Of a DNA stretch of 64,000 bases, positions 46,407 through 56,186 are shown piece by piece (position 1 is the stretch's first letter; the number at the start of each line of letters is the position of its first letter). A program made the translations under genes and the position numbers. This DNA is from G963675935 sp963719005 (GTDB lineage: Bacteria; Planctomycetota; Planctomycetia; Pirellulales; Thermoguttaceae). Location of the stretch: contig CAVRAR010000003.1 of assembly GCA_963719005.1 (NCBI GenBank), positions 124,001-188,000 of the forward strand, in the 5' to 3' direction. A model generated the notes under the pieces. That model did not search any database, was not told where the DNA came from, and saw only the letters and a program-made list of their open reading frames with translations.

Positions 46407-47957
46407 TTATGTCACAAGGTTGTCGTCGTCCGAGTCTTCGTCGAAATCATCATCGCTGGCTTCGGCCAACTCGCGTTCCAGATCGGCGAAGGCGGCGCGG
46501 TCGGCGCAGACCCACGCCAGGCGACCGAGCAGACGGAAATAGATTATCCAAACGACAGGTTCTATTCCTGCGGCGACGATCACTCCAAAGACCTTGCCTA
46601 CGCCGGACGCCGCCCAACAAATGGCGACGGTCGCCACGATCATGGCGGCCGACGTCATGTAGAACTTCAGCCAGCCGTCCGCAGCGGTCCCAAGCGTCCG
46701 CAAGACGGGCCAGGAGAGCACGCCGAACATCGAATTCGTCTCCAACGTCGACATGAGAATGATGGGAAACGCAACGAACATGCTCACCGGCCCGGTTATC
46801 AACATTACCGCCGGCGAAGCGCCGCCGAACTTCGTCAACAGCCACGCTGCCGCCGCGCCTGGAACTGCGCTCATGCAAAGAGCAACAAACAGGTGCACCG
46901 GCTCGCCGAGCCAGTCCAAAAAAGCCTGACCCGGCCAGTTCTCGACCTCATCACAACCTTCGGACGTTTCGCGCAGCACGGCCATCACGGTCGCCGACAG
47001 AATCGCGAACCATAACACCGCGAGAATCGCCGTCACGACCATCAGAAAAGCACCGCCGAACAGCGGCACCGGATTCCTCGCCGCGTCACCCGCCGCCGAA
47101 GAACTGTGGCTTGCTGTCGCCGTCAGTCCGGGCAAGACCAACCAAATCGCCAATACCAGCGTGCGAACCCACACGCTGCGATGAAACGGGAAGGTAAAGG
47201 TGCCCTCAAGAAACGGCCGATCGGGCAGGACGGGGTGGCGGCTGGGCGGCTTGGATTCCGGTTCGTCCGACGGCTTCGGCGGTTCCGGCGGTTCTTCCCG
47301 CATGCGACGCGGGGGGGCCGGCGATCGCATCGCTCGCTTCCCCTCGCCGCCGACCACCCCGTATCCCGGCTCCGCCCCCGCCATCACGTCGATCTTCGGC
47401 CGCCGCCGCGGCAGCGGCGGAACGACGTTCGCCGTGCCGCAGTCGGGGCAGATCATCTTGCCCCCAACTTGATCGGCCGTGGCAAGCATCCGCGTGTGGC
47501 AACGTGAACAGACTACCGCCACGTAGTCTTGCTCGGCTGCCGGAACGGCGCTGGGATCGGGACGAACATCCGTCGCCAGCGGGTATTCGCCGATCTCCTC
47601 GGGCGAACGCAGCGGCTTTTTCGCGGGCTTTTCCGGCGGCCGACGCACGGTCGTCGAAGTGCCACAGTCGGGACAGATCGCCTGACGCCCGATCTGGCTC
47701 GCCTCGGGATGCATCCGCGCGTGACACACGGGGCAGACGACAAGGATGTATTCCGGCTGTTTATCCAAGACCGGGCTGTCGTCGGTTTGCAGCGGATATA
47801 TATCGGTTGGATCGGTGGTGCGCGAATGGTGTGGCACGTCGATCATGGTCTGGCAATAAGGGCAGCGAGTGCGGCTACCCGCCCGCGATGGCGGCGCCTT
47901 CAGCCGCCTCTGGCACTTTGGGCACCCAAAACGCAAGGAATCGTTATCGGCTGTCAT
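46407..47957 (-). CDS. Multi-zinc-ribbon membrane protein, paralogue of the downstream gene
   Basis: The 516-residue protein has three zinc ribbons near the N terminus (FGCPKCQRRLKAPPSRAG with CPYCQ; VVCPVCHARMHPEASQIGRQAICPDCG; VVCSRCHTRMLATADQVGGKMICPDCG), a Pro/Glu-rich linker and a membrane domain of six segments with GTFTFPFHRSVW. ATG 47957 is taken over the upstream TTG 47966. The ribbons are short repeats with CxxC-x(n)-CxxC. With the two following genes it forms a tandem of three membrane proteins with peptide- or metal-binding N-terminal heads. Confidence 0.82.
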   Translation of the reverse strand: MTADNDSLRFGCPKCQRRLKAPPSRAGSRTRCPYCQTMIDVPHHSRTTDPTDIYPLQTDDSPVLDKQPEYILVVCPVCHARMHPEASQIGRQAICPDCGTSTTVRRPPEKPAKKPLRSPEEIGEYPLATDVRPDPSAVPAAEQDYVAVVCSRCHTRMLATADQVGGKMICPDCGTANVVPPLPRRRPKIDVMAGAEPGYGVVGGEGKRAMRSPAPPRRMREEPPEPPKPSDEPESKPPSRHPVLPDRPFLEGTFTFPFHRSVWVRTLVLAIWLVLPGLTATASHSSSAAGDAARNPVPLFGGAFLMVVTAILAVLWFAILSATVMAVLRETSEGCDEVENWPGQAFLDWLGEPVHLFVALCMSAVPGAAAAWLLTKFGGASPAVMLITGPVSMFVAFPIILMSTLETNSMFGVLSWPVLRTLGTAADGWLKFYMTSAAMIVATVAICWAASGVGKVFGVIVAAGIEPVVWIIYFRLLGRLAWVCADRAAFADLERELAEASDDDFDEDSDDDNLVT

Positions 47958-48051
47958 GTTCGACAAATGCCTGCTTCTGTTATCTCGCCTCTCCTTTTGG
48001 GAGAGGGGACCGTTTACTCACCCTAGCCCCTTCCAAACGGACAGGGGACCG

Positions 48052-49458
48052 TTATGATGCCTCGCCGCCGACGGCGGCCTTGAAATGTCTCCTCAATTCG
48101 TCGCCGTACTCGGGCATTGCATCGCAAAATCGCTCGACCAGGTCGTCGAGCGCGTGCCAGTCGAGCCCCTCGAAACGGAACGTCAGCGCCGGCTCCGTCA
48201 CCGAGCTGCGCACCAGCGCCCAGCCGCCGGGCGTGTCGATCCGCACGCCGTCGATCGTCCGCTGCGGAAACCCCTCCCATGCGCTGCGAATCTGTTGGAT
48301 AATCTTCGGCTGAACGTCCGGCTCGACCGCCAGCCGCAGATCGGGGGTCATATAGATCGGCGGGCAGGCGCGACGCAATTCGGCCAGCGTCTGGCCCGAT
48401 CGGGCGAGATGGGCGATCACCAGACAGGCGGTGTAAAGGCCGTCGTCGCAACCTTCCAGAGCCCGGTAAAAGTAATGCCCGCTCGCCTCCGCGCCAAAGA
48501 CGGCGGCGGCGTCGCGGACGCGGGTGCGAATGAAGGCGTGACCGCTTCGCTCGACCAGCGGCTCGGCGCCGAACTGCCTGGCCACCTCGGGGATTCGATC
48601 GGAAAACTTCACGTCATGGACGAACCGTTCGTCCTTGAGTTCTTTGCCGAGGCACTGCAACAGCGCCCAGGCGGCCTCCTCCGGCCGCAAGGCGACCCCC
48701 TCGCTATCGACCAGCGCAACGCGGTCGCCGTCGCCGTCGAAAGCCACGCCGAGGTGCGCCCGCTCGCGATAGACCGCGTCGCACAGATCGTCCAATTCCT
48801 CTTGGCGCGAACAGTCGGGCGTACGGCCGTCGAAGCGGTCATCGACGGCGTCGTGAACGGTCGAGAAGAGACACTGCGGAAAAATGGCGTGCAGGTAGCG
48901 TCTCGCCTTTCCCGCCCAGCAGCCGAACATGGGATCGACCACCACGTGTTGCTGGGCCGTCAGCGAATCGACGAAGGTCTCTTGCAGGCAAGCGACATAG
49001 TCGAAGGAGATGTCGAGCGTGCGAGGCTCGCTGCGGGCGCGGCGATGGCCGTCGCCCTCCCCCCTGCCCTTCTTCGCATCCACGGCGCGTTCCAAAGCCG
49101 CTACGTCGTCGGGCGTGGGCGGGCGGTCGTCGAGCATCCATTTCAATCCGTTGATGGTCGCCGGATTGTGCGAAGCCGTGACAATCGCGCAGCCATCGGC
49201 GTGCAGCCGGCGCTTTGCGTAGTAGACCATCGGCGTGGGCAACAGCCCGAGGTCTACGACGTTGAGCCCCTCGTGGCATAAACCGTCGATCAGCGCTGCC
49301 AGAAAGGGAGGGGTCGACTCGCGGATGTCGCCGCCAACAACAAACTTGGCCGCAGGCGGCAACTGCCCGCCCAAGGCGCGGCCCCAAGCCTCATAAAGCG
49401 CGGGCGAAAGCTCCGTCGCCGCGTCGCCGCGAATGTCGCAGGGCTTGTAGACGCTCAC
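48052..49458 (-). CDS. Phosphomannomutase/phosphoglucomutase
   Basis: The 468-residue enzyme (alpha-D-phosphohexomutase) interconverts hexose 1- and 6-phosphates. It has CAIVTASHNPATINGLKWM (catalytic Ser), GVAFDGDGDRVALVD (metal loop), SGHAFIRTRVRD and GAEASGHYFY (sugar specificity loop G-E-x-S-G-H) and a C-terminal phosphate-binding segment SSVTEPALTFRFEG. GTG 49458 is preferred to 49488 because it overlaps the kinase stop by four bases and precedes VYKPCDIRG, the usual family start. It is coupled to the FGGY kinase gene. The substrate sugar is not known. Confidence 0.9.
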   Translation of the reverse strand: MSVYKPCDIRGDAATELSPALYEAWGRALGGQLPPAAKFVVGGDIRESTPPFLAALIDGLCHEGLNVVDLGLLPTPMVYYAKRRLHADGCAIVTASHNPATINGLKWMLDDRPPTPDDVAALERAVDAKKGRGEGDGHRRARSEPRTLDISFDYVACLQETFVDSLTAQQHVVVDPMFGCWAGKARRYLHAIFPQCLFSTVHDAVDDRFDGRTPDCSRQEELDDLCDAVYRERAHLGVAFDGDGDRVALVDSEGVALRPEEAAWALLQCLGKELKDERFVHDVKFSDRIPEVARQFGAEPLVERSGHAFIRTRVRDAAAVFGAEASGHYFYRALEGCDDGLYTACLVIAHLARSGQTLAELRRACPPIYMTPDLRLAVEPDVQPKIIQQIRSAWEGFPQRTIDGVRIDTPGGWALVRSSVTEPALTFRFEGLDWHALDDLVERFCDAMPEYGDELRRHFKAAVGGEAS

Positions 49459-50921
49459 AGGTAGCCTCGCTTTCGCGATTCGCCGCAAAACAGGTCGAAC
49501 AGCCGATCGTAGACCGCCATCCGTTGACGGTCGGGCGTAAACGTCCGTTCCAGCCGGACCATTCGAGCGACCGCCTCGATGATACTATTGTAGTGCACCC
49601 CGGCGGCGGAGAGAACTGCCGCCCCAAACGCCGACTCGCCGCAAGTGGGCCGATGGATCACTCGGCCGGTCGCGTCGGCCCGGCATTGCATCCAGACGTC
49701 GCTGCGGCTGCCGCCGCCGGTGCCGTAGACCTCGCCGCCCGACGTTCCCGCTGCCGCATCCAGCACCTGATACCCGAGCCGCTCGACTAGGGCCACGCCC
49801 TGCAAACAGGCGGCGTAGCGGTCGGCGGCGCCTGGCAAATCGGGGACGAAAAACCCGCGGGCGTCGGGGGCCAGAAACGGGAACCGCTCGCCGGAGCGGA
49901 TCAGCGGATACGCCACGCCCTCGCTCGGCAGACGCTCGGCGGCCGCGGCGTCCATCGCCGGCAGATCGGCGGCGGGAAACATCGCCCCGATCCAGTCGGT
50001 GCCGACGTTGCTCGCCGCCCCCGGGAGCCACCATCCGCCGGGCAACTTGTGGCAGTAGATCACGCCCTGCGGATGCCGGCAAATCCGCGAACTGATGCCC
50101 TTGAACACCAGCGTGGTGCCCAGCGTGGTGTTATAATCGCCTACACGCCGCGCGCCCGAGGCCAGGAACGCAGCCGTGCCGTCGGTCGCGCCGGCAACGA
50201 CGCGAAGCCCCTCGGCCAGGCCCGTTTCGGCCGCCGCCTCGTTCGATACCGTGCCGATCGGACTGCCCGGCGCGACAACGCTGGGCAGACGCGACACGAC
50301 GCCCAAATGCTGCTCGATCCATGCCGGCCAACGCTCCTCGATCAGGTCGTAGCCGGTCTTCAGGGCATTGCTGTAGTCGCTTACCGCCGGCTGGCCGGTA
50401 AGCCGTTCGACCACGTAGTCGGCCTGGTGAACGAATCGGGCGGCTCCATCAAAGACGGCCGGTTCGTGGTTCCGCAGCCAGGCGATCTTGGCGAGGGCGA
50501 ACGAGGCGTTGAACTTGTAGCCAAGCTTGTCGCAGAAATCGCCCGCCGCGTCGTTTAGCGCGGCGGCTTCGCTGGCGGAGCGCGAATCGTTGTACATCAG
50601 GGCGGGCCGCAGCGGCTCCCCTGCCCTGTCCAGCGCGACCAGCGTGCCCGAAGTGCCATCGACCGCGACGGCTGCGAGCCGCTGCTGGACACTTTGGTAC
50701 TGCTTCGCAAGTTGCTCGATTATCGCCGTCGTCGTCTGGCAAACTGCCCGCCACCATGCCTGGGGCGGCTGCTCGTGGCGGCCTTGCTGCGACGCGACTA
50801 TTTCGGGCTCGAAGGCGACCGATGCCACGGCCGCCACGTGGCCGGTTTCGGTAACGGCCATTGTCCGCACGCCGCCGGTGCCCACGTCGATGCCGAGAAA
50901 AAGGCGATCGCAGGATTCCAT
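49455..50921 (-). CDS. FGGY-family carbohydrate kinase
   Basis: The 488-residue kinase has LGIDVGTGGVRTMAV (ATP phosphate loop 1), AVAVDGTSGTLVALD, LMYNDSRS, the substrate loop GYDLIEERWPAW and GATDGTAAFLASGA, then LGTTLVFK and GTGGGSRSDVWMQ in the second actin-like domain. Members phosphorylate xylulose, ribulose, glycerol and related sugars. Here it is followed by a hexomutase with a four-base overlap, suggesting use in a sugar-phosphate route. ATG 50921 is preceded by no competing start. The sugar cannot be specified. Confidence 0.88.
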   Translation of the reverse strand: MESCDRLFLGIDVGTGGVRTMAVTETGHVAAVASVAFEPEIVASQQGRHEQPPQAWWRAVCQTTTAIIEQLAKQYQSVQQRLAAVAVDGTSGTLVALDRAGEPLRPALMYNDSRSASEAAALNDAAGDFCDKLGYKFNASFALAKIAWLRNHEPAVFDGAARFVHQADYVVERLTGQPAVSDYSNALKTGYDLIEERWPAWIEQHLGVVSRLPSVVAPGSPIGTVSNEAAAETGLAEGLRVVAGATDGTAAFLASGARRVGDYNTTLGTTLVFKGISSRICRHPQGVIYCHKLPGGWWLPGAASNVGTDWIGAMFPAADLPAMDAAAAERLPSEGVAYPLIRSGERFPFLAPDARGFFVPDLPGAADRYAACLQGVALVERLGYQVLDAAAGTSGGEVYGTGGGSRSDVWMQCRADATGRVIHRPTCGESAFGAAVLSAAGVHYNSIIEAVARMVRLERTFTPDRQRMAVYDRLFDLFCGESRKRGYL

Positions 50922-51087
50922 GCTGCCAGCGTATCACATTTTGGCCGCCGGTTGAACGCCCCCCTGCCCTTGTCTAAACTGGCTGCATTATTGGTTCTCG
51001 CTAAGGCCATTGATGCGTCGCCGTGAGAATGACATAATACGGGATTGAGGTGGGCTACAAACCCTTGTTCCAGAAGAGGAGGATCTT

Positions 51088-51522
51088 ATGTGCATGGCAA
51101 GTCGAGTCATCGTTCTTGCTATTCTGGTGCTTGCCGGCTGCGGGAAAAAGGAAACGGGGGCGGAGCAAGTTTCGCCGATGAAAGAACGAAGTGTGGGCAT
51201 CAGCGCGGCCCATGCAGCCATCATGGCGGCCCAGACCCAGGTCGGTCTTATAGACACCGCTTTCCAAACTTACGAGGCAACGACCAACAGTTATCCTCCC
51301 GATTTGCAGGCGCTTTTCACCCGACCGCGGAAAATGCCGGACCCGAACAAGTGGTCCGGCCCCTACCTGAACGACGCCATCCCGAATGATCCGTGGGGCA
51401 ATCCGTACCATTACGTCGTGGGCGGACCGCACAACGGCCCCAATAGCTTCGACCTATGGTCTTCCGGACCAGACGGCGTGAGCGGCACAAAGGATGACAT
51501 AGGAAACTGGCGAGATCCATGA
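51088..51522 (+). CDS. Lipoprotein with type II secretion GspG-like C-terminal domain
   Basis: The N terminus MASRVIVLAILVLAGCGKK is a lipobox (L-A-G-C). Residues ~60-144 (AFQTYEATTNSYPPDLQALFTRP, GPYLNDAIPNDPWGNPYHYV, FDLWSSGPDGVSGTKDDIGNW) form the calcium-binding GspG pseudopilin C-domain. Unlike true pseudopilins it lacks the prepilin leader helix and is a lipoprotein. Length is 144 residues. It stands alone, so an adhesin or sensor role may be more likely than secretion. Confidence 0.8.
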   Translation: MCMASRVIVLAILVLAGCGKKETGAEQVSPMKERSVGISAAHAAIMAAQTQVGLIDTAFQTYEATTNSYPPDLQALFTRPRKMPDPNKWSGPYLNDAIPNDPWGNPYHYVVGGPHNGPNSFDLWSSGPDGVSGTKDDIGNWRDP

Positions 51523-51587
51523 TGTCGTTACGGGTGCCTCCTCTGGTGTTGGCACGTTAATCCCAAACAAATCAAAGTAGGTTTTCG

Positions 51588-51776
51588 ATGGTCTCGGATG
51601 AAAGGCGCGAATTGGAGCGCCGAAAGGCGGAATTCAGGGAGCAAGTGCAAGAGGGCGTTGACGAATTGGACCGTGGCGAGGGAATCAGGGTGGCGGCCAA
51701 CGAACTAAGGCGGTTTTTCGATGATATTCAGGCTCGCGGGCGACAACGATTTGAGGCCCACAAAGACGCTCGATAA
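51588..51776 (+). CDS. Short ParD/antitoxin-like protein
   Basis: The 62-residue product (LERRKAEFREQVQEGVDELDRGEG, AANELRRFFDDIQARGRQRFEAHKD) resembles the toxin-binding C-terminal half of ParD-type antitoxins, but no ribbon-helix-helix N terminus is present. Start ATG 51588 follows AAAGTAGG at weak spacing. No toxin gene is adjacent, so this is either an orphan or a remnant. Identification is by pattern only. Confidence 0.5.
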   Translation: MVSDERRELERRKAEFREQVQEGVDELDRGEGIRVAANELRRFFDDIQARGRQRFEAHKDAR

Positions 51777-51829
51777 GACCGTACAAGATCACGCTGATGG
51801 CGCGTAGCGTTTCACGCAGATCGTAGGTT

Positions 51830-52075
51830 GTTGCGAGATCCTTTCGACGATTTCGGCCCGTAGGGCTGGTTGAAAATAGCCCGGCGATTCATCGCCGGGG
51901 AGGTGGTTCTGCCATCACGTAAAATCCGTCCCGGAGGGACGGTCGAACGTTAACGCGCCGCTTTCGGTCGTCCCTACGGGACTTTTCGGGAAGGACTCGC
52001 GGCCCTGCGTCCCAGCAGTGAAACTGCTGGGCTATTATCGACTGTCCCTACGGGACCACGATCGCCGGACCACAC
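51830..52075. repeat. Cluster of small hairpin repeats
   Basis: Units include CCCGGCGATTCATCGCCGGG, GTCCCGGAGGGAC, a GTCCCTACGGGAC repeated at 51973 and 52040, and CCCAGCAGTGAAACTGCTGGG at 52011-52031. They form several stem-loops in a row with no coding frame. This is the kind of region that accumulates in planctomycete intergenic DNA. Confidence 0.7.
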
Positions 52076-52101
52076 GCGACAGCTACCTCACGCGACACCG
52101 G

Positions 52102-53068
52102 CTATTTCCCGCTCATCGCCGCCAGCGATTTCTCGCAAAACTGCTGCTCGGCTTTCAACCCGTGGTCTTTGTAAAACTTGATGAGGCAGTAAAACCGGCT
52201 CACTGGATCAGCGCCGGTGGCGTAGCAGAGCTTGGCAAGGCAACTGGGGCAGACTTCCAGCGGCTGGCGGTCGGCCTCGGCCAGATGATTGCTGCCGCAC
52301 ATGTCGCACTCGTAGAAAGTGCAATGGGGAAGCGAGAACATGTGGCCGGTTTCGTGCGAGGCGGTCTTCAGCGTCCGCAACAGGCATAGCCGAAAAGCTG
52401 CGTCGCCGGCGGCTCGGATCGCCGTAACGATGGATCGACCAGACGCCGACGTGATCGGCCAATGACGCCTGGCCGAAGACGTAATTCCAGCCTTCGCCCG
52501 GCCAAAGATCGGCGTTGGTGAAGGCAATCAGCGCAACGGCGTTTTTCGGCAGACGCGGCTTTAGTACTTCGTCGAGCACGTAGGCGGAGAGAATCTGCTC
52601 CGCCCGCTTCCCGCCGGGCTTCCGCCGTGCGCTTCGCGGAATCACGTCGAGCGGAATCGCCTCATTCGTCGCCACCTCCAATTGAAAGTAGGCCGAGAGG
52701 AATTCCGTGGCCTGGTCGATAATCTTCTTCTCCGCGGAGCTGAAGTCGCCCAAGGGTTGGACGTAGATCATGTTCCGCCGCCGATCGGCCCTGACTGGTC
52801 TGCTGCCCACGTATTGGCGGTAGGTCTGGCCCATCTCGGGATGTTTGTCGAGCCAGTCGCCGGGGAGCGGCTTGCCGAGCTTGGTGTGCAAGGGGAGCAA
52901 CTTCGCAAATTGCGGCGGCAACGACCGGTCGTCGAGGCCGGCTCCCATCGCGGAACACCACATACACCACCATGCAAGCGCCGGAACGATGCAAAGCCCC
53001 ATGAGCGAACACGCATAGACGCCGACAAGACGAGGGAAGCGACTACTTCCGGGCTTCTGGCTGTTCAT
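52102..53068 (-). CDS. Archaemetzincin-type (M54) metallopeptidase, frame break near 52425
   Basis: From ATG 53068 there is a hydrophobic N-terminal segment (ACSLMGLCIVPALAWW), then NMIYVQPLGDFSSAEKKIIDQATEFLSAYFQLEV, ILSAYVLDEVLKPRLPKNAVALIAFTNADL. One surplus base near CCGAGCC (52425) shifts the frame; the second part has SHETGHMFSLPHCTFYECDMCG and CPSC, i.e. the M54 signature H-E-x-x-H and the CxxxxCxM...CxxC zinc ligands. Archaemetzincins are Zn peptidases with an amino-peptidase-like role. Its N-terminal membrane segment is unusual for the family. Confidence 0.86.
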
Positions 53069-54134
53069 CGGCGGTTCCTTTCTCTTCTGACACCAGATCG
53101 ATCACCATCAACTCCGGCCGGCAGCGGAATCGTATCCGCGGGGCGTAGCCGCGTTCCATGCCAAGGCCGCGCGATACCAGCAGTTTGCCGCCGCCGGGCA
53201 GTTTCGTCAAGCCGGCCGCCCAAGCGCGCGGAATCCGCGACAGCGTCATCAGAGGACCGATGATCGGAAGCCGTATCTGGCCACCGTGGGTGTGGCCGGT
53301 TACAAGCAGGTCGGCGTCGATCTTTCCCAACGCGAAATTGGGCTTGTGGCCCAACACGAGATGAAACCGATCCGGTGCTGCGTTGGCAACCGTCAGCGTG
53401 TTATTGGCCGATTCGGGCAGGGACAAGCAAGTCAACTCGATGTCTCCGAGATTGAACGACTGCCGGCTTCTGACGGCGGTAACGCCCGTTCCCGCGAAAA
53501 CCTCCTCCCAGCCGGACGGCTCGCAATCTCCCTGCACGGCGAACGCCCCCAACGGCGCCGTCAATCTCATTTCCCGCAACAGATCGTTCAAATCCCGCTG
53601 CAGCACCATGTGCCGCTCCCACGGGGCTTGAGTATAATCGCCGGCCCAGAGGATGATGTCGGGCTTTTCATCGAGCGTCTGCTGCAAGACGCTACGTTCG
53701 TAGGGCCCGATGGAGTCGGTCTGCATGTCGGCCAAAACGACGATTCGCAGCGGTTTGTGAATCTTGGGGCTTGCGATCCGCCAGTGGGAAACATCGAGCC
53801 AATGCGGCTCGATCAGCAGCGCGTCGGCCGCGACGGCGGTCAGGGCCACGATGGCCAGCACCGCCCCGCAGGCCAGCCAAGGATGAGCGCGCCGCCAGAG
53901 AACGGCCGTGGCCGCCAACAGCAGCGGCCCATGCAGGAATATGGCGTAGGTCCAGAGCCGGATGAGCCCGAAACGGTTCTCAAATCGCCAGGCGAGGCCT
54001 CCGCCGAACGCCAACGCAACGATGCCCGCGCAGGCAATCACGCCGAACCATGCCGATAGCCCCCGATATCGGCGCAGCAGCAGGATGGCCGCGATGTCGA
54101 CGGCCAGCATCACAATGTTGTACAACAAGGTCAC
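53043..54134 (-). CDS. Membrane-anchored metallophosphoesterase (YkuE-like)
   Basis: The N-terminal ~110 residues hold four hydrophobic segments, followed by a calcineurin-like phosphoesterase domain: IVVLADMQTDSIG (first metal motif, D-x-H replaced by DMQ), ILWAGDYTQAPWERH, LGAFAVQGDCEPSGW (N/D-x-E position), LVLGHKPNF and LVTGHTHGGQI. The usual D-x-H in motif I reads DMQ, so one metal ligand may be changed. Such proteins act on cell-surface lipids or UDP-sugars (LpxH-like). It overlaps the archaemetzincin gene by 26 bases. Confidence 0.82.
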   Translation of the reverse strand: MTLLYNIVMLAVDIAAILLLRRYRGLSAWFGVIACAGIVALAFGGGLAWRFENRFGLIRLWTYAIFLHGPLLLAATAVLWRRAHPWLACGAVLAIVALTAVAADALLIEPHWLDVSHWRIASPKIHKPLRIVVLADMQTDSIGPYERSVLQQTLDEKPDIILWAGDYTQAPWERHMVLQRDLNDLLREMRLTAPLGAFAVQGDCEPSGWEEVFAGTGVTAVRSRQSFNLGDIELTCLSLPESANNTLTVANAAPDRFHLVLGHKPNFALGKIDADLLVTGHTHGGQIRLPIIGPLMTLSRIPRAWAAGLTKLPGGGKLLVSRGLGMERGYAPRIRFRCRPELMVIDLVSEEKGTADEQPEARK

Positions 54135-54203
54135 GCGGCCATTGTAGCGGGCGGTGACGGGTAGTGGGTAGTGGAGAGTGAAATTCTGTGTGTTTTTGTT
54201 TAG

Positions 54204-55907
54204 CCCAAATTATTCGCGACTTCTGTAATTCTTGAACCTCCTGGAGCGTCTAAGTTGTTGAACAAAAGCAACTTGTCCGCTCCAAGGAGGCCCAAGAATG
54301 AATCAACAGTCTGATTGGCAGGTGTCGTTCAGTTTCTTCGATCATAAGCCTGTCGTTGTCGAACCGCAACAGGCACAACTGACCAGTGACGCCGGGCTGC
54401 TGCCGATCCGGCAGTTGGACGAGCAACTCGGCCTGACCGCCGAGTTCGCGGCCGCCCTCGATGATCCCCGCAACCCGGACATCAGCATCCATTCGTTTCT
54501 GCAAATGGTCCGCATGCGGGTTTATGGCATCCTGGCCGACTACCCCGACCAGAACGACCACGACGTGCTCCGCCACGATCCCCTCTTCAAGCTTCTCGCC
54601 GGCCGTTCGCCCGAAGGCCGGGAACTGGCCAGCCAGCCCACCTTGTCCCGGTTCGAGAACGCCGTCAGCGTCCGTTCGCTGCGGAGATTGGAGGATGTCT
54701 TCATCGACCAATTCATCGCCTCGTTCGCCACGCCCCCGCGGCACCTGACCTTCGACATCGACGTGTTCGATGATCCCACGCATGGACAACAGCAGTTGAC
54801 CTTCTTCCACGGCTATTATGACCAATACCAATACCTTCCGCGGGCCATCACCTGCAAGGAGAACGATCTGGTGGTGATGGTCTGCCTGCTGTTCGGCACG
54901 GCCCATGCCGCGTTGGGAATCGAGGACGACTTGCCATATCTGCTGCGACGGCTGCGCGAGGTGTGGCCCGACGTGCAGATCAGCCTGCGGGGAGACAGCG
55001 GCTTTGCCGTTCCCAAGACGTATCTGCTCCTGGAAGAAGGGAGCGTGGACTACACCTTGGGCCTGGCGATGAACGCCGTGTTGAAGCGTCGTAGCGAGGA
55101 ACTCTTGGCGGAAGCGCTGCGGAATTACCAGGAAACAGGCCAGCCGCAACGGCTCTTCACGGCCTTCGAATATCAGGCCGCTTCGTGGCCCGAGCCGCGT
55201 TGGACGATCATCAAGGCCGAAGCGCATGCCCAGGGAACCAATCGCCGCGCGGTGGTGACCAATCGGCCCGGTGCGCGGGTGCTGCCGCAAGCGACGTACG
55301 ACGAGTATACAGAGCGCGGCGAAAGCGAGAATCGCAACAAGGAACTGAAGTGCGGGCTTCAGGCGGATCGGCTGAGCGACCACCGCTACATGGCGAATCT
55401 CTTTCGTCTCTACCTGCACGCCCTAGCCGCCAATCTTCTGGCGCGGCTGCGCGGCGTGGTCGCCGATCCGCCCCCGCCGGCCATTGTCACCCCGTTGCCC
55501 ACCGAAGCGCTGGCCGGCAAGCAGCGTCACGATTACCTCAATCACCGTCGCGAACGGGATCCGTTGGGCGAAGGTCAGCCTTGCACTTGGCGGACGCGGC
55601 TGATCAAGGTCGCCGCGGAGATCGTGGTCCGTGCCCGACGGGTTATCGTCCGATTGGCCAGTTCTTGGCCCTACCTCGATCACTACCGGCAGGTCGCGCA
55701 GGCCGTTCTCGGTTGCTCGCTGCCGCCGGTTCCTGAGAGCGGATGACCATCGCATCATCCTCGTACCTCGCCGCCTCCAAGGCTCGAACGTCTTGGGGGA
55801 AAGGGGGGATTGTTGGCCTACGGCGTTGCCGATCGGCCTATCCTCGCCGACTCCCCCTAACCGACCACCGGTCCGTGTCCTTCAGCCCACATCACGAATA
55901 ATCCGGG
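54204..55907. mobile_element. IS1380-family element (1704 bp), TTAG duplication
   Basis: The ends pair as CCCAAATTATTCGCGA and, read inward from the right, CCCGGATTATTCGTGA. TTAG flanks at 54200-54203 and 55908-55911. A 4-bp duplication and 1.7 kb size fit IS1380. It carries one intact transposase. Confidence 0.92.
54298..55746 (+). CDS. IS1380-family transposase
   Basis: The 482-residue DDE transposase has the N-terminal DNA-binding part (LTSDAGLLPIRQLDEQLGL), the first Asp in LTFDIDVFDDPTHGQQQ, the second in ISLRGDSGFAVPKTYLLLE, and the third Glu region in DEYTERGESENRNKELKCGL. This order and spacing are diagnostic of IS1380/ISPa33-type transposases. The frame is intact with a good AAGGAGG ribosome site at 54284-54290, so it may be active. 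Confidence 0.95.
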   Translation: MNQQSDWQVSFSFFDHKPVVVEPQQAQLTSDAGLLPIRQLDEQLGLTAEFAAALDDPRNPDISIHSFLQMVRMRVYGILADYPDQNDHDVLRHDPLFKLLAGRSPEGRELASQPTLSRFENAVSVRSLRRLEDVFIDQFIASFATPPRHLTFDIDVFDDPTHGQQQLTFFHGYYDQYQYLPRAITCKENDLVVMVCLLFGTAHAALGIEDDLPYLLRRLREVWPDVQISLRGDSGFAVPKTYLLLEEGSVDYTLGLAMNAVLKRRSEELLAEALRNYQETGQPQRLFTAFEYQAASWPEPRWTIIKAEAHAQGTNRRAVVTNRPGARVLPQATYDEYTERGESENRNKELKCGLQADRLSDHRYMANLFRLYLHALAANLLARLRGVVADPPPPAIVTPLPTEALAGKQRHDYLNHRRERDPLGEGQPCTWRTRLIKVAAEIVVRARRVIVRLASSWPYLDHYRQVAQAVLGCSLPPVPESG

Positions 55908-56093
55908 TTAGCCCCCGCGTCCACGCGGGGAAGGAAAACCTCGCCGCGTAGACGCGGCGGCTAAACGAATCGCTCTCCACTCCGCACTCCCCGCTCCGCA
56001 CGCTCCACTCGCCCCGCCCCCCTTGCGAACATCCGCCCCGCCGCGCACAATGGCCTTCCCTCAATGCTCAAGATAGACTTGCGTGGTCCTGGG

Positions 56094-56166
56094 AAAAAGG
56101 GGACAGGTCCAATTTGCCGGAACGGCCCGGAGGGTGCTTCGCACAAATTGGACCTGTCCCCTTTTT
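56094..56166. repeat. 73-base GGGGAC-type hairpin repeat
   Basis: Arms AAAAAGGGGACAGGTCC and GGACCTGTCCCCTTTTT. It is the intact twin of the copy inside pdxA (33195-33267). The next gene starts 20 bases after it, so it sits in that gene's leader. Confidence 0.93.
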
Positions 56167-56186
56167 CCCTCCTGAAAGGAGTCGCG

